From assembly GCA_965227535.1 (NCBI GenBank), contig OZ245761.1, forward strand, positions 372,001 to 436,000: a DNA stretch of 64,000 bases. The letters run 5' to 3'. Position numbers and translations under genes: made by a program. Below, one piece after another: positions 33,544 to 42,531 of this stretch (its first letter is position 1; each line of letters starts with the position of its first letter). The DNA comes from SZUA-430 sp965227535 (GTDB taxonomy: Bacteria > Pseudomonadota > Alphaproteobacteria > Micropepsales > Micropepsaceae). The notes beneath the pieces were generated by a model. It ran no database searches. It was not told the origin of the DNA and worked only from the letters and a program-made list of their open reading frames with translations.

Positions 33544-35024
33544 GGCGTCCGAGGCGGGCCGTCCACGGGAACGCCGCCGCCGCTGCGCAACGCAATGCCT
33601 GTGCGAACGTTGTGCGCCACGGCGGCGATGGCCGCGAGAACCAGCGCTGCAGCAAAGCCGAAGGTGAAGTGCATGCCAACGGCAACGGCCCCGGACGACG
33701 CCGCCGCGAGGTCTCCGGCCCCGGCGCCGAAGGCGAGGACCGCGCCCATCAAAGATGCGCCCGTGATCAGACCGAGATTGCGCGACAGGTTGAGCATGCC
33801 GGAGACGACGCCCCGCCGATCGCCGCCAACCTCCCTCATGATCGCCGCATTGTTTGCAGCCTGGAACAGAGCGTAGCCGGCCGTGAGGACCGTCAGCGGA
33901 ACGACATAACCGGGAACCCCAAGCGACGACGGAATAAGCGCGAGGGCGGCACAAGCGATGCCCATGCCGACAAGGCCAACGAGCGTCATCCCTTGAACAC
34001 CAAAGCGGTCCACAAGACGCCCGGCAGGTATGCCGGCCGCGGCGGCGACGAGCGGGCCAGCTGTCATCACCATGCCGACGCTTGCGGGGTCGAGACCCAA
34101 TGTGCGCGACAGATAGAAGGGACCGACGATGAGCGTCGTCATCACCACCGTCGAGGCGATGGCGCTGGCGCTAAGTCCGACGTTCAGGCGCATGTCGTGG
34201 AAGACCGTCAATCGGATCAACGGCGATGCTGCTCTCGCTTCCGCGAACACGAAAAGCGCGCCTCCCAACACCGCGGCGACGAGGAGGGCGAGGTTCAGCG
34301 CGCTGAAACGTCCGCCGCCGACCGTCATCGCGAGAGCGTAGGCGGATAGAGCCAAAGCCAACAACAGCGTGCCCAAAGCGTCGAACCGGGCGTCAGACGC
34401 CGTAGGCATCGCGCCATCAGTAGGCAAAGACCGGTAGGCCAAGAAGAGGGCGAGAAGCCCCAGCGGCGCATTCACGAGGAACATCGCCTGCCAACCGAAA
34501 CCGGCGATGAGAAAGCCCCCGAGCACCGGACCGAGGGCCGTACCGACCGCCGACATGGTCCCAAGAAGCCCCATCGCGCCACCGATTGTCTCCTTCGGCA
34601 CGGTCTCGCTGACCATCGCCAACGCAAGCGTCATCATGACGGCTGCGCCCAGCCCTTGCACCGCCCGAGCGGCGATCAAAACCCAAAGCGCGGGCGCCAA
34701 GGCGCAAACGATCGAACTGATGGTGAAAACAGTCACGCCGATGAGAAGTAACCGCCGCCGGCCGACGATGTCGCCGAGGCGCCCGACGCCGACGATGAGC
34801 GCCGTTATGGTGAGCAGATAAGCCAGAACGACCCATTGGGTCACCTGGAATGAAGCCGCAAACGTCTGCGCCAATGTCGGTAGAGCCACATTCGCAACGC
34901 TGGTGCCGAGCGAAGACATCAACATACAGAGCGAAAGTGCCGCCAGCGCCCATCCCGGCGACCAGGGCAATGCGTGCCCGCCGTTGCGTTCCGCGTGCGA
35001 TCCTTGGGACGTTTCTTGTTTCAT
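33540..35024 (-). CDS. MFS drug-resistance-type transporter (DHA2/14-TM family)
   Basis: 494 residues from ATG 35024 (a TTG at 35030 is also in frame). About 14 membrane helices. DHA2 signatures are VANVALPTLAQTFAASFQVTQWVVLAYLLTITALIVGVGRLGDIVGRRRLLLIG (helices 1-2 and motif A) and GSVLGPVLGGF-like motif C (VGTALGPVLGGFLIAGFGWQ). A proton-driven exporter of drugs or toxic compounds is expected. It is divergent from a MarR regulator with an inverted-repeat operator between them. Confidence 0.9.
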   Translation of the reverse strand: MKQETSQGSHAERNGGHALPWSPGWALAALSLCMLMSSLGTSVANVALPTLAQTFAASFQVTQWVVLAYLLTITALIVGVGRLGDIVGRRRLLLIGVTVFTISSIVCALAPALWVLIAARAVQGLGAAVMMTLALAMVSETVPKETIGGAMGLLGTMSAVGTALGPVLGGFLIAGFGWQAMFLVNAPLGLLALFLAYRSLPTDGAMPTASDARFDALGTLLLALALSAYALAMTVGGGRFSALNLALLVAAVLGGALFVFAEARAASPLIRLTVFHDMRLNVGLSASAIASTVVMTTLIVGPFYLSRTLGLDPASVGMVMTAGPLVAAAAGIPAGRLVDRFGVQGMTLVGLVGMGIACAALALIPSSLGVPGYVVPLTVLTAGYALFQAANNAAIMREVGGDRRGVVSGMLNLSRNLGLITGASLMGAVLAFGAGAGDLAAASSGAVAVGMHFTFGFAAALVLAAIAAVAHNVRTGIALRSGGGVPVDGPPRTP

Positions 35025-35058
35025 TTTCAAGTCTTATGAGGTAGCGTTGCCCATATAG

Positions 35059-35074
35059 ATGCGTGTGCACGCAT
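35059..35074. promoter_or_regulatory. MarR operator overlapping the marR -10 box
   Basis: ATGCGTG-TG-CACGCAT is a 7-bp perfect inverted repeat with a 2-base spacer, midway between the divergent MFS and MarR genes. TATAAT at 35074-35079 overlaps its right end and is a good -10 for marR. Binding by the adjacent regulator to shut off both genes is the standard arrangement; this is inferred. Confidence 0.6.
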
Positions 35075-35096
35075 ATAATGTCAAGAGGTGCCGGAA

Positions 35097-35540
35097 ATGG
35101 ACGGATTCATTGAACTTTTCGACGCCATCGGGGCTCTCGCCCGCCGCAGATATCAAACGGCGGAACGGTTCTTCTCGGAACTCGGGCTCAATCACACCGA
35201 GGCGCGGCTGCTGACCTTGCTGCATCAGGAAGGTGGCACCGCCGCTCAAGACGCACTTTCGGACATGCTGCATGTGGACCGAACCAACGCCGGGCGCGCT
35301 CTCAAGCGCCTCGAGCAGGACGGCTACATCTCAAAACGGCGGGGCGAGGACGACAAGCGCGCGAACCTCGTGCGCATCACGCCAAAAGGCCGCGAAGCAG
35401 CGGCCGTGGTTTCCAGATTGAAGAAAAAAATCGCGCGCGCCTTGTTCAGCGGCATCAGCGAAGAAGAAGCCCGCGCCGCGACGCAGGTGCTCACGAAAGC
35501 AGGCGCCGAGGAAAAGGATTACCGCACCCGGGGGCTCTAG
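35097..35540 (+). CDS. MarR-family transcriptional regulator
   Basis: 147 residues from ATG 35097 (AGAGG 9 bases upstream). The GTG at 35088 abuts the ribosome site and is unlikely. The winged helix is clear: LNHTEARLLTLLHQEGGTAAQDALSDMLHVDRTNAGRALKRLEQDGYISKRRGEDDKRANLVRITPKG, followed by a C-terminal dimerisation helix. It probably represses the divergent MFS pump. Its last 45 codons were duplicated into a chimeric small gene at 52049-52258. Confidence 0.92.
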   Translation: MDGFIELFDAIGALARRRYQTAERFFSELGLNHTEARLLTLLHQEGGTAAQDALSDMLHVDRTNAGRALKRLEQDGYISKRRGEDDKRANLVRITPKGREAAAVVSRLKKKIARALFSGISEEEARAATQVLTKAGAEEKDYRTRGL

Positions 35541-35677
35541 CGCGCGCCAAGTGGAGCAGCACGGTTGCCATGGCGCGCTTTCTGTCATCTGGCGCGGTGT
35601 GCGCCGATTAGACGGCACGGCCTGCGCACGGCGGCCCAATCGTCCTCACCATTGCGCTGCGCGCCCCTTCGCGCAGA

Positions 35678-36655
35678 TCAGGCCAGCACCGGATACAAGT
35701 CGAAGGAGCCGTCGAGTCCTTTCAACGCGGCGGACCGCGGCGGACCGAACGTGAAGGTGCCGAGCCCTCGCGCCAGCGCGTAAACGAGATCGGACGCCAA
35801 AATCTCGCCGCCCAGAGCCAGCCCCCCCACGCGCGCGGCGATGACGACCGTTCGCCCATAGAAGTCGTCACTGCGCTTGATCGCCTCGCCGGAGTGCAGG
35901 CCCACACGAATGCGAACCGGCAGTCCTTCGAACCCTGCTTCGATCCGTTCGCGCATCACAAGGCTCGCCCGCAAAGCCAAAGACGCCGAAGGAAACGCCA
36001 GCATGAAGCCGTCACCCTGCGACTTCACAACGAAGCCGCTTTGTTGCTCGGCCGCCTCGCGCACAATGCGATCGTGCCAGTCGAGCACACGCATGAACGC
36101 AGCATCGCCCAACCGATCGAGCAAGACCGATGACGACTCGATATCGGTGAACGCAACGGTCACCGTGCCGTCCGGCGCTGAAGCCGGCCGCACGTCCGTC
36201 CGTTCGTCCCGGACGCTCCTCTCGATATGGTCGATGTTCTTGGTCAGCGATCGTCCGAACGCCAATTCGTCTTTCTGGCCGATGGAGCCATGCCACTGCA
36301 CGATCCGCCAATGTCCCCGCTCGATGGCCAGCACGAGCGTGATGCGCACACTGACCTCGGCGCCCGTCGGCAATACCAAGCGCGGCCGGTCGGCGATCCA
36401 GCCGACGTTTCCGATGCAGTAGGCAACAGGGGCGCCCGGCAATAATTGGATTCCGCCCAACTCCGCATTTTGCCGGAGCATGACCTCGGTGCCCTCAGGT
36501 CCTGTCCACCACTCGTCGGGATCGGTACCGATGTTCAGCAGACACGCGCTCGTCGAGTACATCTCGCGCACAGCATCGACATCGTTGTCGCTCATGGCCG
36601 CGTAGAGCCGCAGCAAGAACGCCCGCAACTCCTCGCTCGGCACAATCTCAGCCAT
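35678..36655 (-). CDS. SnoaL-like domain fused to a class III cyclase
   Basis: 325 residues from ATG 36655 (GTG 36658 also possible). Residues 8-130 form a SnoaL/NTF2-type fold (RAFLLRLYAAMSDNDVDAVREMYS, HWRIVQWHGS). Residues 165-320 are a class III cyclase domain with metal Asp in VTVAFTDIESS (D171) and KSQGDGFMLAF, and GLHSGEAIKRSDDFYGRTVVIAARV. The usual Asn of the NxxxR motif is replaced by Val-Ile-Ala (VVIAAR), so activity or specificity may be altered. Cytosolic. The SnoaL part may bind a ligand. Confidence 0.82.
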   Translation of the reverse strand: MAEIVPSEELRAFLLRLYAAMSDNDVDAVREMYSTSACLLNIGTDPDEWWTGPEGTEVMLRQNAELGGIQLLPGAPVAYCIGNVGWIADRPRLVLPTGAEVSVRITLVLAIERGHWRIVQWHGSIGQKDELAFGRSLTKNIDHIERSVRDERTDVRPASAPDGTVTVAFTDIESSSVLLDRLGDAAFMRVLDWHDRIVREAAEQQSGFVVKSQGDGFMLAFPSASLALRASLVMRERIEAGFEGLPVRIRVGLHSGEAIKRSDDFYGRTVVIAARVGGLALGGEILASDLVYALARGLGTFTFGPPRSAALKGLDGSFDLYPVLA

Positions 36656-37033
36656 CACTCGTCCGTTTTGCTTCGCACAACGTAGCGTTCAGGGATCGCC
36701 TCGGAAACCTGACCGTTGATATCTCACGAGTAACGAAGTGACAAACTTCGAGAGGAGCGATCAGCATTGGCTCCGCGCTCAAGATTGAAGCGGGTGAGCC
36801 GGGCTCACAAGATGATGACGAGGCAAGCGCGCTGACCCGGCGGCCGGACGTCCGCTCTCGGCGAGATCCGGCCGTTCGGACAAAGGTCCGCGGAACGGCT
36901 GGTGGTGGCCCTTTCCAGCCAATTAAAAGTCGGTTGTCGATTGAGCCAACTACCCCGTCGATAGATTGAAGTTGACACTGCGTCTATCTTTGCGCTCGAC
37001 AGAGCGTACAGCCTTCAAAGATGGGGTCCCCTC
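36656..37033. other. Intergenic, 378 bp, includes start of the 1112-bp repeat
   Basis: 36656-36905 shows no gene. From 36906 on it is the leader of the duplicated cupin module. It is the same up to two substitutions as 56683-56810, so both cupin copies carry the same upstream 128 bases and presumably the same promoter. Confidence 0.5.
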
Positions 37034-37510
37034 ATGAGCGCCGAACCAAAACCTATGCCGACGCCGCTTGCGCTGCACCGCGGTGAAAAAGACTTGCCAT
37101 TCGTGCCTTATCAGGAGCGCGCCACGTTCCAGCTTCTCCAAGTCGATATCGATTCCGGCCTTTGGGTCGTTCGCCTGCGCGCCGAACCGGATGTGACCAT
37201 CCAGCGCCACAGGCACACTGGCGAGGTCTTTGCTTTCACGATCCAGGGCGCGTGGAAGTATCTCGAGTATCCTGAGGTCAATGTCGCCGGGTCTTATCTC
37301 TTCGAACCCGCTGGTTCGATTCATACGTTGCATGTTCCCAAGACCAACAAGATCGTCACCGATGTCTGGTTCGCGATCCGCGGCGCCAACCTCAATCTTG
37401 ACGATCATGGAAACGTCGAATCCGTGGTGGATGCCGGAACGGTGCTGGAACTTTACCTCGCCGGCTGTCGCCAAGCGGGCCACGCGCGCCCTAACGTGAT
37501 CGGTGCCTAG
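37034..37510 (+). CDS. Cupin dioxygenase-like protein (2,4'-dihydroxyacetophenone dioxygenase-like), copy 1
   Basis: 158 residues. The cupin core is TIQRHRHTGEVFAFTIQGAWKYLEYPEVNVAGSYLFEPAGSIHTL, with His, His and Glu in HRHTGEV and a second-motif His in SIHTL as the metal site. The sequence resembles the acetylacetone-cleaving/2,4'-dihydroxyacetophenone dioxygenase group (DVWFAIRGANLNLDDHGNVE is characteristic). It probably cleaves a C-C bond in a beta-diketone or hydroxy-ketone using Fe(II) and O2. Identical protein at 56811-57287. Confidence 0.8.
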   Translation: MSAEPKPMPTPLALHRGEKDLPFVPYQERATFQLLQVDIDSGLWVVRLRAEPDVTIQRHRHTGEVFAFTIQGAWKYLEYPEVNVAGSYLFEPAGSIHTLHVPKTNKIVTDVWFAIRGANLNLDDHGNVESVVDAGTVLELYLAGCRQAGHARPNVIGA

Positions 37511-37580
37511 AAACTCTGCGGTACTTGCAACTCAACCGAACGAGACCTCCTATTCACGGTGAAAATCGCGGAGCCGGCAG

Positions 37581-37976
37581 ATGGTGATCAGCATCGACCA
37601 AGCGACGAGGCTCGCAGAGGGCTACACGGCAGCTTGGAACACCGGTTCACCTGAAGCCGTCGCGACGTTCTACGCTTCGGACGGCGGCATTGTCATAAAC
37701 CGCGGAGCGCCTTGGGCAGGTCGCGCCGGGGTCGCCCAAATGGCGGCGGGTTTCTTTGCCGACGTGCCTGACCTGTCGCTTGTGTGCGACGGTGTGCGTT
37801 GTGCGGGTGATCACGTCATTTATCTGTGGACGTTCACGGGAACCCACGCCGCCACGAAGAAGCGTCTGAGCGTCAACGGCTGGGAAGAATGGGACGTCGA
37901 CGGAAATCTCAAAATCACGGCGTCGCGCGGTTGGTTCGACGCCGACGACTATGCACGGCAGGTCGCTGACGCTTGA
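37581..37976 (+). CDS. NTF2/SnoaL-like protein, copy 1
   Basis: 131 residues with the NTF2-like fold: LAEGYTAAWNTGSPEAVATFYASDGGIVINRGAPWAGRAGVAQMAAGFFADVPDLSL, HVIYLWTFTGTHAATKKRLSVNGWEEWDVDGNLKI. Such small polyketide-cyclase-like proteins bind or isomerise hydrophobic ketones. GGAGCCGGCAG precedes the ATG, 70 bases after the cupin stop, so one transcript is likely. The exact duplicate is at 57358-57753. Confidence 0.85.
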   Translation: MVISIDQATRLAEGYTAAWNTGSPEAVATFYASDGGIVINRGAPWAGRAGVAQMAAGFFADVPDLSLVCDGVRCAGDHVIYLWTFTGTHAATKKRLSVNGWEEWDVDGNLKITASRGWFDADDYARQVADA

Positions 37977-38103
37977 GTCGAGCGATTCCGAGAAGCCAAT
38001 GTCGCGAAAGCGGCGAAATTCAGCCGTTGGCGCCACGCGCTCTGAATGTCTGATCGCGAGGATCGTCATGGACCGGACCTGAGGGACGGTGCGCCGGCCT
38101 TTT

Positions 38104-41100
38104 TTACGCGCCGAGTCCCGCGTTGACGGCGTCGGAGACCTTGATCCGGCAACCTTCGGCATAGAGCTGTTGCAACCGCTCCTCGTCGAACGCGCCGCGC
38201 AGCAAGGTTTCCGCCTGTGCGCGAGCACGCGCTTCGCTCATTTCGCGGTCGAAGCCGCTCTCGCGGTAGTGCGCGTCGGAGAGGCCGATGAGATGGGCGC
38301 CTTCGATGAATCGCCCGCGCTTGCAACACAGAAGGCCGAAATGCTCCAGAAACACATGGACCTTGCTGCTGTGTATCAACCTGGCCGCGGACTCCCGCGC
38401 GCAGTTGAGTGCCTCGTCCAACCGGTCCATTTGCGTATAGGTGGCGGAAAGGTTGGCGAGATTGTACGTGTCGGGTGTCTTGCGCTCCGGTCGATCGTGC
38501 ACCGCTTGGCGCATGGCGGCGGCCTCTTGCAGCCTGCCCTGCACCATGTAGCTTTCCGCGAGATCGATCATTGCCGCGTCGATCTTCTCAGGATCGCCCA
38601 GGGCGCGCATGATCGCCAGAAGTTCGAGCATGTAGCGCTCGCCCTCTTGCGCGCGCCCCTGCAATTCCAACAGGTAGGTTTTTGCCTGTAGTACGTTTGT
38701 TTGTATAGCGGCGGGCCAGGTCGGATCGAAGATCGCCTGCGCCGCTTCGAGCGTGCGCTCCGCACCCTCCAGATCGCGACGCCAGACGAGCTTCTTGGCC
38801 AGAGCGCCAAGGGCGATGTATTGACCTTGCCGTTGAAACTGCGATGCGAAAAGCGCGGCGGCGCGCTCCAACGCGGCCACTTCGCGCGCCGCGTCGGCTT
38901 GATGACTGAGTTTTGCAAACGCGACCAACAGCTCGGCCTCGAGCGCGGGTTGGGTATTGTCCGATACCGCCCGCAAAGCGGTCTCGCACCAGGTCATGCC
39001 CTCGGCTTCCGCACCGGCCTGGCTCCAAACGACCGATCCCGTCCCGGCGAGCGCAATCAGCATCTCGCCGTCGCCGTCTTTGCTCGCCGCCCAATGCAAT
39101 GCGGCTCTCAGATTGGCGATATCTTGAACGACCCTGTCGACGGCGGCGGAAGCATGGGGCGTCCATTGCGCCTCTTGCGCCTGCAAAAGGCGGGAGCGCA
39201 TCAATCCGGCATGACGCCCGCGCACGGCGCGCGCGTCCTCGGATTTGGCCAGTTGTTCGACGGCAAAGGTGCGCGGTGTTTCCAGGAGCCGATAGCGTGG
39301 CGGATCCTGCTGATCGAGCGTTAGAAGCGACTTGTCGAGGAGGCTCGCCGCCAGATCGATCACTTCCCAGCTTTCGATTGCAGCGTCGCTGCAAACGCGC
39401 TCCAAGGCTTCCAGGTCGAACCAGCCGACGAAGACGCCAAGTCGTGCAAACAATGTTTGCTCGGTTGCGGTGAGCAGCGCATGGCTCCACTCCAACGCGC
39501 CCCGCAATGTGCGTTGCCGGTTGGGCGCGGTGCGCGAAGCATTGCCCAGAACGCGGAAGCGATCTTCCAGCCGCTGACGCAGGCCATCGAGACCCAAGAG
39601 CGGCAAGCGCGCCGCCGCCAATTCGATCGCCAGCGGCAAGCCGTCAAGCTGCCGGCAGATCTGCGCCACCGCCTCGATGTTTGTGGGGCCAAGCGCAAAC
39701 CCCGGGCTGACGGCCCGCGCGCGCGCCGCAAAGAGGTCCAACGCGTCCTGTCCGTCGCGTTCGACGCCGACGGCCGGCGTCGCCAGAGGTTGAAGCCGGT
39801 GGGTGTGCTCGAGACCGCAGCGCAACCGCTCTTGGCTCGTTGTCAGAACGCGCACGTGCTCTGCGCCGTGCATGATCGCTTCAGCCGCCTCCGCGGCGGT
39901 CGCGATCAGGTGCTCGCAATTGTCGAGGACCAGCAGCATGCGCCGATCCCTGATCTGCTCGACGAGATCGGGCAGTCCGTTGCGCAGCGTAAGACCGGCC
40001 GCCCGCGCAATCGCATCGGCCACGAGCGCGCCATCGGCGACCGGCGCCAACTCGACCCACCACACGCCGTCAGGAAAATCCGCCTTGGCGGCGGAGGCCA
40101 CCGCATGAGCCACGCTGCTTTTGCCGACGCCGCCGGGCCCCGCAATCGTCACCAAACGATGCGACGCCAAGGCGGAACGAAGCGCTTCAATGTCGCTTGC
40201 ACGTCCAAAGAGTTTTGCGCGGCCGGTCGTGAGGTTGCTTCGGAGCGCCGCCTTCGCGTGTTCCACGCGCTGCGTATCGACCGGCTTTACGTCGCCGCCG
40301 AGCTTGACCCTCACATCCGCGACGAAGGCGAGCCAGCTTGGGTCATTCGCGGCGCCCTGCCAATGGTTCAACTCCGCCGTCTGCGTCAGTTCGAACATGA
40401 TGGGCCGCTCGCAGGGCTCGATCATGGCGGGGACCAGCGTCCCGTTGCGATCCGCCAGCGTTGCCTCGGAGCGAACCCAACGTGAGTTGACCGACGTCTT
40501 CGACCACAACACGACGACCGCTTTCGCTGCCTTCAGAGCGGCTTCCATGGTCTCGTCGTAGGCATCGCCCGAACGCAGTGCGATGTCCCACCACACGCGC
40601 AGACCTTCGCGTTCGAGCGCCTTGGCGAATATGAACGCGACGGCTTGGTCTTCGCGGGCATAGGACAAAAAAACGTCGGGCACGGCCGGCACGACGGGTG
40701 CGACGTTGAAGGCAAACGCCTCAATCGTCTCGGCCATCTTGTCGAGTTTCAGCATGCCGCGCGAGTGCAAGCGCTCGGCCAGCGGTCCGCGGACCGTGCG
40801 ACGTACGTCGGCAGATATGAGCGCACCGCCTGGCTCGCTCTTGGCCATCAACCGCGCCGCGACGTTGACGCCGTGACCCAGGAGATCGCCGTTCGCCTGC
40901 ACCGCGACGTCGCCCAGATGTACGCCGACGCGCACTTTTGGTTCGCAGGTTTCGGCGAGTTCACCGGCCGCTTCTACGGCGGCGAGGCTTGAGACGAACT
41001 CCAGCATGAAGCCGTCGCCGGCCGTGTTGAACACGCGTCCGCCGTGACGTGCGGCGATCGCTTCGATCACCTTGCGCAGCGCCGCCACCTCCGCCGTCGT

Positions 41101-41193
41101 GCGCGCCTCATCGGCCTCCGTGCGCGCGGAGTAACCGGCGACGTCGAGGGCGACGATGGTGGCGAGCTTGCGGGTTTGCGCGTCGTCGGCCAT
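38104..41193 (-). CDS. Cyclase-TIR-NB-ARC-TPR signalling protein
   Basis: 1029 residues in four parts. Residues 10-165: class III cyclase domain with metal Asp17 and Asp60 (FNTAGDGFMLEF), Asn110 and Arg114 (HGVNVAARL), and LDKM at 150-153. Residues 173-290: TIR domain (DVFLSYAREDQA, GLRVWWDIALRSGDAYDETM, VVVLWSKTSVNSRWVRSEA). Residues 325-700: STAND/NB-ARC ATPase with Walker A GPGGVGKSS (352-360), Walker B RMLLVLDNCEH (418-428) and winged-helix region. The rest: TPR-like helices. The TIR position expected for the catalytic Glu reads LRSG, so NADase activity is doubtful. Probably a ligand-gated cyclic-nucleotide producer. Confidence 0.85.
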   Translation of the reverse strand: MADDAQTRKLATIVALDVAGYSARTEADEARTTAEVAALRKVIEAIAARHGGRVFNTAGDGFMLEFVSSLAAVEAAGELAETCEPKVRVGVHLGDVAVQANGDLLGHGVNVAARLMAKSEPGGALISADVRRTVRGPLAERLHSRGMLKLDKMAETIEAFAFNVAPVVPAVPDVFLSYAREDQAVAFIFAKALEREGLRVWWDIALRSGDAYDETMEAALKAAKAVVVLWSKTSVNSRWVRSEATLADRNGTLVPAMIEPCERPIMFELTQTAELNHWQGAANDPSWLAFVADVRVKLGGDVKPVDTQRVEHAKAALRSNLTTGRAKLFGRASDIEALRSALASHRLVTIAGPGGVGKSSVAHAVASAAKADFPDGVWWVELAPVADGALVADAIARAAGLTLRNGLPDLVEQIRDRRMLLVLDNCEHLIATAAEAAEAIMHGAEHVRVLTTSQERLRCGLEHTHRLQPLATPAVGVERDGQDALDLFAARARAVSPGFALGPTNIEAVAQICRQLDGLPLAIELAAARLPLLGLDGLRQRLEDRFRVLGNASRTAPNRQRTLRGALEWSHALLTATEQTLFARLGVFVGWFDLEALERVCSDAAIESWEVIDLAASLLDKSLLTLDQQDPPRYRLLETPRTFAVEQLAKSEDARAVRGRHAGLMRSRLLQAQEAQWTPHASAAVDRVVQDIANLRAALHWAASKDGDGEMLIALAGTGSVVWSQAGAEAEGMTWCETALRAVSDNTQPALEAELLVAFAKLSHQADAAREVAALERAAALFASQFQRQGQYIALGALAKKLVWRRDLEGAERTLEAAQAIFDPTWPAAIQTNVLQAKTYLLELQGRAQEGERYMLELLAIMRALGDPEKIDAAMIDLAESYMVQGRLQEAAAMRQAVHDRPERKTPDTYNLANLSATYTQMDRLDEALNCARESAARLIHSSKVHVFLEHFGLLCCKRGRFIEGAHLIGLSDAHYRESGFDREMSEARARAQAETLLRGAFDEERLQQLYAEGCRIKVSDAVNAGLGA

Positions 41194-41524
41194 CGAGGCT
41201 TTCGGTCAAAGCGAGTGTGTCGGGCATCAGGCTAAGCAGAGACGACGGTTAATGCCAAGCAGCGCTCAAAAGCGCGTTGGGAGGCTCACTGACGACCACT
41301 ACCAATGCTTGTCTTGCGGCGATTTCATACCGCCTGCTGGTCCGACGGCTGAGCGGCAGCTTTCGAGAGCTCAGGCCGGTCGCCGAAATCGGAGCTTCAG
41401 GTCAACTGGCCCGATGGAGACCTTTGGATGGCGCGGACTCAGTCTTTTCTTCTAGATCACCCTGTGATGCCGGCGCGATCACGGTGGCTCGAGCGCAGTG
41501 CGCGTGAACTTCAAGTGCCGTGTT
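41194..41524. other. Intergenic, 331 bp, no gene seen
   Basis: Upstream region of the cyclase-TIR gene and downstream region of the membrane protein at 41525, both on the minus strand. No hairpin terminator with a T-run, no repeat shared with other parts of the window and no protein-like frame was found. Confidence 0.4.
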
Positions 41525-42301
41525 CTAGAAGCCAGGCGGCGAAGGCGGAAACGCCATACCGTCACCCCCAGCAGCGCTGGCGCCGGCAACCGCAGCCGCG
41601 TAAACGGCGGCGCCCACCGGGGAATCCGCGACAAGCCGCGCCAGTACCAGCGCGCCCAGCATGGCGCCGGTCGTCCAAATCCAAGCAGAATGCACAGCTT
41701 TATGCACCCGCGCGTCCCGCACTGCCGCAAACGCCACGAACGCCAGCGACGCCAACTCAGCGGTCTCGAACGCATAAGGCATCAGAAACGGCATCGGCAG
41801 CAGTCGCCCAAAACTTGGCCCCATGAGAAGGACGAAACTGCCGATCTGCAGGCGTGCATGCCAGTCGGTTCGCCGGCGCAGCGCGACCGCTGCGGCGAAA
41901 AGACCAAGGGCCGCGACCAGACCGATCACGTTGGCGATGAGAAAATGCTGCGGCTGGAAGAAGAAGGGTGTTTTTCCTGCGTGTACGATTGCCCACGTGA
42001 CCGCCACGCCGAGCACGAGCAGCGCGCACGCCCAAACAACTGCGAGCCAACCCAGCAGCCGGTGCTGCTTCATCGCACCCGCGTTCGCAAGCCAGGGTTG
42101 GACGGCGAAAATCGCGACCCACCCCATGAACGCCACAGCGTGGAGATGCACAACGACCGGTGCGTCGAAGCTCGAGCGCCCCATGGCCAAATTGAAGACG
42201 AACCCGGAAACCTGAACGATCGCCATGATGGTGGCGAGCGTACGGAAAAATCCGCGATCGTCGCTACGTACGCCGAAATCTACGATGCCCGCCGCCGTCA
42301 T
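41525..42301 (-). CDS. Multi-pass membrane protein of unknown function
   Basis: 258 residues from ATG 42301 (GGGAGGCGAGGA just upstream). About seven membrane helices: FFRTLATIMAIVQVSGFVFNLAMG, VVVHLHAVAFMGWVAIFAVQPWL, LLGWLAVVWACALLVLGVAV and so on. His residues in HLHA and QHRLLGWLA recall heme- or quinone-linked membrane proteins of the DUF2306 or cytochrome b561-like kind, but I do not recognise the family firmly. A longer frame upstream is not protein-like. Confidence 0.65.
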   Translation of the reverse strand: MTAAGIVDFGVRSDDRGFFRTLATIMAIVQVSGFVFNLAMGRSSFDAPVVVHLHAVAFMGWVAIFAVQPWLANAGAMKQHRLLGWLAVVWACALLVLGVAVTWAIVHAGKTPFFFQPQHFLIANVIGLVAALGLFAAAVALRRRTDWHARLQIGSFVLLMGPSFGRLLPMPFLMPYAFETAELASLAFVAFAAVRDARVHKAVHSAWIWTTGAMLGALVLARLVADSPVGAAVYAAAVAGASAAGGDGMAFPPSPPGF

Positions 42302-42531
42302 TCCTCGCCTCCCGACCGTCGCCGTCTTTTCTAAGGTATTCCCACGCCTTGCGCGATCCCCCGGCTTCGCGGTGTGTCCCTGACTCCGACACGCGCACCG
42401 CACACTACGAATTGACGATCTTGGCCCGTTGCAGACACTGACCAAGACCTGCTTGACTACTGCGGAAAGTGCTTGACGTGGGTCTATGCCGTGCGTCCGA
42501 AGTGCAGAGCAACTCATTGAACGGAAAACCA

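Larger units (their letters stand above)
36906..38017 (+). repeat. 1112-bp direct repeat, copy 1 (cupin/NTF2 module)
   Basis: Aligns without gaps to 56683-57794 (constant offset 19777), with fewer than ten substitutions that I could find. Boundaries are sharp: TGGCCCTTTCCAGCC on the left, GCGAAAGCGGCGAA on the right. It carries two complete genes whose proteins are identical in both copies. No transposase or terminal inverted repeats are visible. Confidence 0.93.

Noticed and set aside
38018..38103. Terminator between the cupin module and the cyclase-TIR gene (TTTTTT at about 38098-38103)
   Set aside because: The T-run is there but the best stem before it has a bulge and only six pairs, and it points along the plus strand with a long loop.
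38104..41193. Calling the cyclase-TIR gene a Pycsar, CBASS or Thoeris defence system
   Set aside because: No separate effector or partner gene is adjacent, the TIR catalytic Glu is not evident, and similar multi-domain cyclases occur outside defence islands. Kept as a hypothesis only.
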